A stretch of 12,016 nucleotides of DNA from an uncultured Bacteroidota bacterium. GTDB lineage: Bacteria; Bacteroidota; Bacteroidia; Chitinophagales; Chitinophagaceae. The stretch lies in contig CAIVHI010000340.1 of the NCBI GenBank assembly GCA_903905685.1, positions 1 through 12,016 on the forward strand, given 5' to 3'. The notes under the pieces were generated by a model that saw nothing but the letters and a program-made list of their open reading frames with translations, searched no databases and was not told the DNA's origin. Numbering within the stretch: the stretch's first letter is position 1; each line of letters opens with the position of its first letter. Both the position numbers and the translations under genes were made by a program. Below are positions 6,660 to 12,016 of the stretch, piece by piece.

Positions 6660-8834
6660 TTGCTGAAGATATTCTCGACAACATGCGCTCTTTTGGTGGG
6701 ACTCATTTTCTGGAGTGGCAATTGCGCCGCAGGAAGCTATCAGCATTCAATCGACAGCCTGAAGAAGGTTGTTCAACTGGAAAAAAATGCGCAAAGAAAA
6801 ATAATTGTATTAAAAATAATTATAGAAAAACAAAGCTACTCCGATTTTGCAAATGCTAGAGACAGTACGTTTGGAGTTGCGGTTTCACTGTGCAGGCAAC
6901 ACCACTTGGACACTTTAGAATCCGGTCTTTATCTAACTTATTTTCGAAGCGAAGACCTCCTGAATATCGACTCTGCCGAAAAATATTTGGCGGCTTTGAA
7001 GAGTGCTGCCGCAGCCAACCCGACACCGGCGGCCAACTATGACGCTGCTTATGCCGATGCAGTCTATATCTTTAAAAAAAGAGTCGGTATAGATTCATGT
7101 ATCATTGCCGCAGCGGCAGCATTGAAAATGGTACCAACCAACAGGCCCGAACTATTGGTCGATGCCCTCCTATTAAATGGAAAATGCAATTATTGGGCCG
7201 ACCGTAAACTGGATGCGTTTGAGTGCTACACCAAAGCCCTTCAGATTGCACAAAAACTGGAAAACGACAGATTGGTAACCGACTGTTTTCTATGCCTTGC
7301 CGATTTTTACCGCTTGATTGGCAATTTCGACATGGCTCTGTTTTACAACAGAAAGCAACGCGAGCATATCAAAATTTCAAGTTACGACGACTCTATAAGG
7401 CTAAATTATTTGTATTCAGAGCGCGCGTCGATATTTTTTGACATGAATTCGCGCGACTCGGGTGAGACGCTTTGCAAGTCGATCCTGAAATTTGCAGATA
7501 GAGGCGGCTTTAGGGGGCTCAAGAACCAGGCTTTCTGGTACTTGCGGACGTATCTGGTCAGCAATCAGCTTTTCCCCGACATATACAAACTGTACCGGCT
7601 AGACTTCCCCGGCGAATATGAAGCTGTACGAGCCAAAGACTCGACACAATTTTTGAGGATTAGTGCCTTTATTTTGGAAGGCAAGGGTGACCGCGACTCC
7701 GCGGCCTACTATTATGCGGCAGCAGAGGCACGGCTGCTACACCGCCCGAAAGACAAAATATTCGTCTCGAATTTCCTGAAAAGGTATGGCCAATTCCTTC
7801 TGCGGGTTGGCGATTTGAAAGCGGCTGAAGAAAAGTTCAAATTGTCATTCGATTTGGCTAGTTCGGCCCATTACGTACCCTATATGGCGGACGCCACCCA
7901 CTACTTGGATTCCATTTCGGCAGTACGCGGCGACTCGGCATTGGCTTATCGCTATGCCATGTTGAACACTCGGTACTCAGACTCTTTGGCCATGACCACG
8001 CGCAACAGCCAGTTGTTGAAGTTGGAAATCCAAAATGAGGAAAACCAGTTGAAATATGCCGACCAAAAGGAGAAGGAGCGCATTGCCGTTCGGCATCATG
8101 AGCAACTCATTGCTTTCGGTATCGGCATTGTTGCCCTTGCCGTCATCGTAGTGGTGGTGTTGCGCAACTACAAGGTGCAGCAACAACTCAACAAGTTGTT
8201 GAATCTCGAAAAAGGCCGCTCCGACCAACTGCTCTTGAACATCCTACCCCAGGAAGTGGCCGAAGAGCTCAAAGACAAAGGCAGGGCGGCGGCCAAGTAT
8301 TTCGAAAACGTCACCGTCATCTTCACCGATTTCAAGGGCTTTACCACCATTTCAGAACGCCTCACGCCGCAGGAACTCGTGAATGAGCTCCATGAGTGTT
8401 TTACGGAATTCGACCGGATTTCGAAGAAATACGGCATCGAAAAAATAAAAACGGTAGGTGATGCCTACCTGGCCGTTTGCGGTCTGCCCGCTCCCGATGC
8501 CAACCATGCCGAAAACGCCGTGCGTGCCGCCAAGGAAATTGCAGCCGTCATGGTGGCCCGCAAAAAGGAATTGGGCGACCGCACTTTCGAAATCCGCATA
8601 GGGTTGCACAGCGGCAGCGTGGTGGCGGGCATTGTGGGGGTAAGCAAATTTGCGTACGACATTTGGGGCGATACCGTGAATACCGCCGCCCGAATGGAGC
8701 AAAACAGCGAAGCCGGCAAAATCAACATCTCCGAGGCCACCTATGCGCTCGTTTCCGACAAATTCGAATGCACTTACCGCGGAAAGATAGCCGCGAAAAA
8801 CAAAGGGGAGTTGGGCATGTACTTCGTGAACTGA
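6660..8834 (+). CDS. Membrane-bound class III adenylate cyclase with TPR-like sensor
   Basis: This 724-aa protein is predicted to make cAMP from ATP. Its start is TTG at 6660: an in-frame stop lies at 6651, no in-frame ATG is near, and this start gives a proper signal peptide (residues 1-24). Residues 25-445 are alpha-helical and TPR-like (clear around 165-230 and 370-440), probably periplasmic. A charged helix (447-480), one membrane span (483-501) and a linker with LLLNILPQEVAEEL (524-537) follow. The cyclase domain spans 548-724. Metal-binding Asp557 (FTDFKGFT) and Asp601 (KTVGDAY) are present, Lys597 and Asp667 (YDIWG) specify adenine, and Asn674 and Arg678 complete the site. One chain carries every catalytic residue, so a homodimer would have two sites. 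The first 250 codons are more AT-rich than the cyclase domain. The ligand or partner is unknown; the gene is divergent from two exported proteins. Confidence 0.9.
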   Translation: MLKIFSTTCALLVGLIFWSGNCAAGSYQHSIDSLKKVVQLEKNAQRKIIVLKIIIEKQSYSDFANARDSTFGVAVSLCRQHHLDTLESGLYLTYFRSEDLLNIDSAEKYLAALKSAAAANPTPAANYDAAYADAVYIFKKRVGIDSCIIAAAAALKMVPTNRPELLVDALLLNGKCNYWADRKLDAFECYTKALQIAQKLENDRLVTDCFLCLADFYRLIGNFDMALFYNRKQREHIKISSYDDSIRLNYLYSERASIFFDMNSRDSGETLCKSILKFADRGGFRGLKNQAFWYLRTYLVSNQLFPDIYKLYRLDFPGEYEAVRAKDSTQFLRISAFILEGKGDRDSAAYYYAAAEARLLHRPKDKIFVSNFLKRYGQFLLRVGDLKAAEEKFKLSFDLASSAHYVPYMADATHYLDSISAVRGDSALAYRYAMLNTRYSDSLAMTTRNSQLLKLEIQNEENQLKYADQKEKERIAVRHHEQLIAFGIGIVALAVIVVVVLRNYKVQQQLNKLLNLEKGRSDQLLLNILPQEVAEELKDKGRAAAKYFENVTVIFTDFKGFTTISERLTPQELVNELHECFTEFDRISKKYGIEKIKTVGDAYLAVCGLPAPDANHAENAVRAAKEIAAVMVARKKELGDRTFEIRIGLHSGSVVAGIVGVSKFAYDIWGDTVNTAARMEQNSEAGKINISEATYALVSDKFECTYRGKIAAKNKGELGMYFVN

Positions 8835-8849
8835 CGCTCGCAATGCGTG

Positions 8850-9875
8850 CTATTCCGTCAGCAAAGCCATCAATTTCCCGATTTCATTTTTTGCCTTCAC
8901 CCTCGGGAAGCCGGTTTCGCTATCCATGGCCATCATTACAGCCGCCGCAATCGAGGCTTTGTCGTAAGGCTCGAATACCAAGCTCGGCTCCACCACATCG
9001 AACACGAAATCCAGATTGGATGCAATAATTTTCATCCCGCTTTCAGCGGCCTCCAGTAACGGCAGTCCGAAACTTTCCATGATGGACGGAAAAATCAGGA
9101 ACGGGCAATTGAAGTACAGTTCGCGGGGGTCTACATACACATGGTTTACAATCTTGGCGCCGCGCTCGTTGAGTGCCTTGACGCGGGCCTCAAAATGCGG
9201 TGCGGTATGGTCTATGGTGACGTGCAGCACCGGTGTCCTACCCTGGTCCAACAGGTATTCCCAAGCGTCCAAAAGTGAGGGGTAGTTCTTTTGCGGCGAT
9301 GGATTGCTGATGAACACGAACTCATTCTTGCGGCGGTCGGCAAATGGAGGCGAGGCGACGGCATATTTCGAGTTGTCGTAAAACGGTATGGACAGGCAAT
9401 GCGCGGCATCCTTAAGCCCCACCTCCGCCATCTCCTGCACCATGTGCGGCGTCTGCACAATGTAGTAATCGGTATTCTTATTGAAAGCCTTTATGATGAG
9501 GTATTTCAGGTAGAGCTTCCACCAACTGCGCTCCTTCCACCTCTTAGGGGCTTCCAGCAGTTTCTGGTTGTGCATGTAGGTATACACCGGGCATTTGAGC
9601 CGCACCGGCGGGGGGGTGTTGGCAAAGCAGAACACCTTGCGGAAGCGGCCGCCCTTTGCGCGGTAAAACTTGTAGCGTTCCGTCTGCTTATTGGCAATCA
9701 CCGTATAGTTCCCCGTCAGGCAAGCCGGTTTCTCAAACCGCGGGTCGAGCAGGAAGTAGAACGAACCCGCCGCAGGCGAAGCCGCTACCTGCTCAATGAG
9801 GTATTGCAGCAACACGGCGCCACCGCCCTTGTTGATATATAATCCGTCTATCAATATGAAATCCGATGCGCTCAT
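8850..9875 (-). CDS. GT4-type glycosyltransferase, group 1
   Basis: This is a predicted cytoplasmic, retaining glycosyltransferase that would move a sugar from a nucleotide donor to a glycan or lipid acceptor; the actual sugars cannot be read. From the ATG at 9875 it is 341 aa. The N-terminal lobe has the glycine loop INKGGGAVLL (14-23) and a PVYTYMHNQKLL segment (96-107), like polysaccharide transferases. The C-terminal lobe has FISNPSPQKNY (188-198) with Lys196, and ESFGLPLLEA (267-276), the EX7E motif (Glu267, Glu275) of GT4 enzymes. The frame is open for 35 further codons upstream, but these lack family character. It stands alone rather than in a polysaccharide cluster, ends 15 bases from the convergent cyclase gene, and has an IS relic on its 5' side. 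Confidence 0.9.
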   Translation of the reverse strand: MSASDFILIDGLYINKGGGAVLLQYLIEQVAASPAAGSFYFLLDPRFEKPACLTGNYTVIANKQTERYKFYRAKGGRFRKVFCFANTPPPVRLKCPVYTYMHNQKLLEAPKRWKERSWWKLYLKYLIIKAFNKNTDYYIVQTPHMVQEMAEVGLKDAAHCLSIPFYDNSKYAVASPPFADRRKNEFVFISNPSPQKNYPSLLDAWEYLLDQGRTPVLHVTIDHTAPHFEARVKALNERGAKIVNHVYVDPRELYFNCPFLIFPSIMESFGLPLLEAAESGMKIIASNLDFVFDVVEPSLVFEPYDKASIAAAVMMAMDSETGFPRVKAKNEIGKLMALLTE

Positions 9876-9894
9876 CCTTTTGGCCAATGTACTG

Positions 9895-9925
9895 CAAATA
9901 ACCGTTTTTTGCGGTGGAAAGCCAA
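9895..9925 (-). promoter_or_regulatory. Weak promoter candidate for the glycosyltransferase gene
   Basis: On the - strand, TTG (9925-9923) is followed after 20 bases by GTTATTTG (9902-9895) and then CA. Only the TTTG(CA) half fits the Bacteroidota -7 consensus. Its location, 19 bases before the ATG, is suitable. Confidence 0.22.
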
Positions 9926-10101
9926 AACCCGTAGGTAGGTGAAATAACCTTGCCGGGCATAGAACTGCCCTTTCAAGCACGCCGGAATTGCTGAAATGGC
10001 ATATGTTGGGTAGTGGAAAAGCAATCTATAGCTATTTTTTCCGCATAACTTCGAGGGAAAGCCATTAATAGTTCCTATGTTCAAGTAACATATGCAACAC
10101 A

Positions 10102-10619
10102 CTCAGCCGAGAGCAAAGGTGACAAATTGAAGCGTTGATTGCTACAGGTATCAGCCGGACCGCCATTGCGGGTATCCTCTGGGCGTAAACAGGAGTACGG
10201 TCATTAGGGAACTGCCCCGCAACAGCGTCCCATCGGCCAACGCTTTCATGCCGATGTACTATTATTGGTGTGGCACCCAATTTTGGCGCGCTGTATCGGG
10301 CCATTCTCACTAGGGCCTACTCTAGCCTGTTGCCCGTAAATGGAGAGATGTTCACCCTACAGGCACTGCTCAATGTGGGAAACCAGCCTAAACGGTGGAA
10401 CAGTGATTGATTGGCGGGGGGCGCAAAGTGCGAACATGCTATGACCGAAATACCGGAACCAACGTGGCAACCCATGGGCTATGTCGTTTTTCAAAAAAGG
10501 GGTAAGGTCGTTGCGCCACGATTTCCCAATTTGGAACTACACATATTTGATACCCAATAACTACGCTGAATAGGTACTCCGCGTGCCACTCGAAGCCACT
10601 ATCTCATTGGAATACGCCC
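10102..10619 (+). pseudogene. Decayed IS30-family transposase remnant
   Basis: Pieces of an IS30 transposase can be read in order on the + strand. At 10102-10176 is LSREQR, a stop, then QIEALIATGISRTAIAGI, like the family's EQRYQIEALL HTH. After a 2-base frame change, 10179-10226 reads LGVNRSTVIRELPRNS, a classic IS30 helix. At 10336-10356 VNGEMFT resembles DNGKEFT, with the catalytic Asp now Val. At 10455-10499 GTNVATHGLCRFSKKG resembles GTNENTNGLIR-FFPKG, with Val at the expected Glu. ATISQ (10515-10529), LELHIFDT (10531-10554, shifted frame) and KPLSHWNTP (10593-10619) fit the C-terminus. About 520 bp remain of roughly 1 kb, so an internal deletion probably removed the first Asp block. It must be inactive. 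Identification is by recalled consensus, not by a search. Confidence 0.75.
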
Positions 10620-10832
10620 CCCATTGCTTGGCCAACCTAAGGCGTTCACCCGGTTTGGGGCCGATGGTGCGAAAGGTCGATTTGTCGGACACGGTGGTGA
10701 GAACATACCGAGACTACAGGGCTTGGGGTGAGCGGGTTGGTGCGCAAAACCTCATATAGCCCTACGAATGAGCCTGATAAAGGTTGGAATATGGCTAAGC
10801 ACGGTGGTTGGATGAATTCCCTAGCCAGACCA

Positions 10833-11171
10833 CTATTCAGCAGCGTCCTTGGGTTTCTTCATAATTGCATAAGCCTCAACGCCGAAGCCCAAAAGGATGA
10901 TGATGGGCGCCAAGGTGATGCGGCGGAAACTGTAGATTTCCTCGTAATGAAACTCATGCGGGTTGGCGCTTTTGCCGCCCGACATCAGCATAAAACCGAT
11001 GAATATCATGGCAAGACCGCCAAACATCCAGTAATAGTTCTCCTTATCGAAAAGGAGCGTCATTTCCTTTTTCTGCTTCCCTGTACCGGTGAACGACTTG
11101 TTAGGGTTCTTCACAGGTGTAGGATTCAACTTGGTGGCAGGAGCCGGTTGGGGATTGTTTACGGTTGACAT
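10833..11171 (-). CDS. DUF3098-family small membrane protein
   Basis: This 112-aa protein is of unknown biochemical role. The first 37 residues are Pro-, Asn- and Lys-rich and probably disordered. Two membrane segments follow (about 47-64 and 86-105), with the conserved stretches FIGFMLMSGG (57-66) and YSFRRITLAPIIILLGF (80-96) and a basic AIMKKPK tail. These match the DUF3098 family as I recall it from Bacteroidota. The gene lies 72 bases downstream of ftsX on the same strand, an arrangement I also know from other Bacteroidota, which suggests a link to the cell envelope or division; that link is inferred. No SD site is visible. The gene normally expected next (uppP) is not present here. Confidence 0.85.
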   Translation of the reverse strand: MSTVNNPQPAPATKLNPTPVKNPNKSFTGTGKQKKEMTLLFDKENYYWMFGGLAMIFIGFMLMSGGKSANPHEFHYEEIYSFRRITLAPIIILLGFGVEAYAIMKKPKDAAE

Positions 11172-11243
11172 AACGGTTGCAATATTAAATAAAAACGCCT
11201 GAACTTTGAAATAACGTAAATGCTGAAAATGTTAAACCCTTCA

Positions 11244-12016
11244 TCAATACAAATCGTCTACGTGCATTTTGAGATACTTGATGACCGAGCGGTGGGTACT
11301 GATCATGGATATCAAGATTCCGAGAACGATGATGCCCACCATCAGCATGCCCAGCAATCCGGGATCGTTGAGTTGTTTCAACTCGGCCAGTTGCGACGTG
11401 GCGAAAGACATCACCATCCATAGCGCAAAGACTGCAATTACGCCGCTGATAAGGCCGTTGATGAGGGCCCGCATATCGAACGGGCGAGTGATGAACGAGC
11501 GGGTGGCACCCACCATCTGCATGGTCTTGATGAGGAAGCGGTTGCTGAACATGGCTAGCCTCACCGTATTGTCTATCAAGAAGATGACCACAATGAGCAG
11601 CATTACGGATATGGACCCCAGGATGATGCCAATTTTACGGAAATTCTTATCCATTTGATCCACCACCATGTTCGACCAAGTCACATCGCGCACCACATTG
11701 CTTTGGAGAATGAACTTCTTCACCTTGTCCAAGCTGTCCTTATTCACATATTCCTCGTGCAGCTTCAAGGCTATTGACGTGAACAACGGGTTGTAGCCCA
11801 AGAACTCCACGATGTTGCCACCCTCAATCTGGTTCTCCATGCGCACCGCTTCCTCCTTGGTGATGATTTTGGAAGAATTCACAAACGGCTGTGCATTTAG
11901 GATGTTCTGCATCTTGGACACCTGCGCATCAGACACTTGGTCGTGAAAATCGACATTGATTTCCAAGTCTTCTTTGAAAGCCCGCGTTAGGGCGCGGCCA
12001 TTGATGAGCAGCCACC
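11244..12016 (-). CDS. ftsX: Cell-division protein FtsX, 5' end outside the window
   Basis: FtsX is the membrane subunit of the FtsE-FtsX ABC-like complex, which controls septal peptidoglycan hydrolases at division. The visible part is about 257 codons. The frame stays open to the window edge (reading WLLINGRALTRAFKED before a TTG at 11966), so the true start and first membrane segment lie beyond 12016. Seen here are the periplasmic domain (about the first 130 residues, with FKEDLEINVDFHD), then three hydrophobic segments around IGIILGSISVMLLIVVIFLI, NGLISGVIAVFALWMVMSFA and LLGMLMVGIIVLGILISMI. TMQMVGATRSFITRPF between the first two is the cytoplasmic permease loop. The C-terminus ends VIKYLKMHVDDLY. 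The gene is probably cotranscribed with the DUF3098 gene. Confidence 0.92.
   Translation of the reverse strand, partial: WLLINGRALTRAFKEDLEINVDFHDQVSDAQVSKMQNILNAQPFVNSSKIITKEEAVRMENQIEGGNIVEFLGYNPLFTSIALKLHEEYVNKDSLDKVKKFILQSNVVRDVTWSNMVVDQMDKNFRKIGIILGSISVMLLIVVIFLIDNTVRLAMFSNRFLIKTMQMVGATRSFITRPFDMRALINGLISGVIAVFALWMVMSFATSQLAELKQLNDPGLLGMLMVGIIVLGILISMISTHRSVIKYLKMHVDDLY

Larger units (their letters stand above)
9876..10832. other. Long stretch without an intact gene
   Basis: No intact coding sequence is visible on either strand. Short open frames exist (for example 10065-10310 on the - strand), but they show no family motif. The middle, 10102-10619, is a decayed IS30-type transposase described separately. 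The 226 bases before it contain the upstream region of the glycosyltransferase gene. The 213 bases after it (10620-10832) hold nothing I can identify, and no obvious terminator follows the DUF3098 gene. I could not locate terminal inverted repeats or a target duplication. Confidence 0.6.

Noticed and set aside
8831..8861. CTGACG...CGTCAG inverted repeat between the cyclase and glycosyltransferase ends
   Set aside because: Only six pairs around a 19-base loop and no T-run, so it is too weak to call a terminator.
9876..9980. N-terminal extension of the glycosyltransferase by 35 codons
   Set aside because: The extension lacks family similarity; the glycine loop follows shortly after the Met at 9875, as expected.
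10390..10450. A first-Asp (DTVIG-like) IS30 block read from GTVIDW / LIGGGRK
   Set aside because: It lies after the DNG-like block, so the order is wrong, and it needs several frame changes; treated as chance similarity within the relic.
10728..11168. 146-codon + strand open frame
   Set aside because: Most of it is antisense to the DUF3098 gene, which has clear membrane segments and family motifs; the remainder has no recognisable content.

Overview
The window looks like chromosomal DNA of a member of the Bacteroidota, perhaps Chitinophagales or Sphingobacteriales, although the exact lineage cannot be read from it. Three things point there. A TACCTTTG element, matching the phylum's TAnnTTTG -7 consensus, lies just before the first gene. 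Most starts lack a Shine-Dalgarno sequence. A small DUF3098-type membrane protein, a family I know from Bacteroidota, sits next to ftsX.

Positions 241-5110 (+) hold a tightly packed haem/tetrapyrrole operon, hemA-hemC-hemD-hemE-hemB. The first three junctions overlap by 8, 11 and 4 bases and the last gap is 21 bases. Together the enzymes run from glutamyl-tRNA to coproporphyrinogen III, except that hemL (glutamate-1-semialdehyde aminotransferase) is not in the window. A perfect 15-bp hairpin ends the operon and probably also serves the gene arriving from the other side.

Positions 5195-6578 (-) carry two tandem paralogous genes for exported, cysteine-containing proteins of about 215 aa that I cannot assign to a known family. 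Divergent from them, 6660-8834 (+) encodes a membrane-bound class III nucleotidyl cyclase with an exported TPR-like sensor region and a complete, adenylate-type catalytic site. An 81-bp region between the divergent genes contains a 12-bp perfect palindrome that overlaps a candidate promoter. This is the least understood part of the window.

Positions 8850-9875 (-) encode a lone GT4-type glycosyltransferase, convergent with the cyclase. Next comes about 957 bp without an intact gene (9876-10832). Within it, 10102-10619 is a badly decayed IS30-family transposase: the HTH, the second DDE Asp block, the Glu block and the C-terminus can all be picked out across shifting frames, with the Asp and Glu both replaced.

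The window ends with a DUF3098-like protein (10833-11171, -) and the C-terminal part of the cell-division protein FtsX (11244 to beyond 12016, -). In many Bacteroidota, as I recall, ftsX and the DUF3098 gene are followed by uppP and truB. Here the IS relic and the glycosyltransferase stand in that place.
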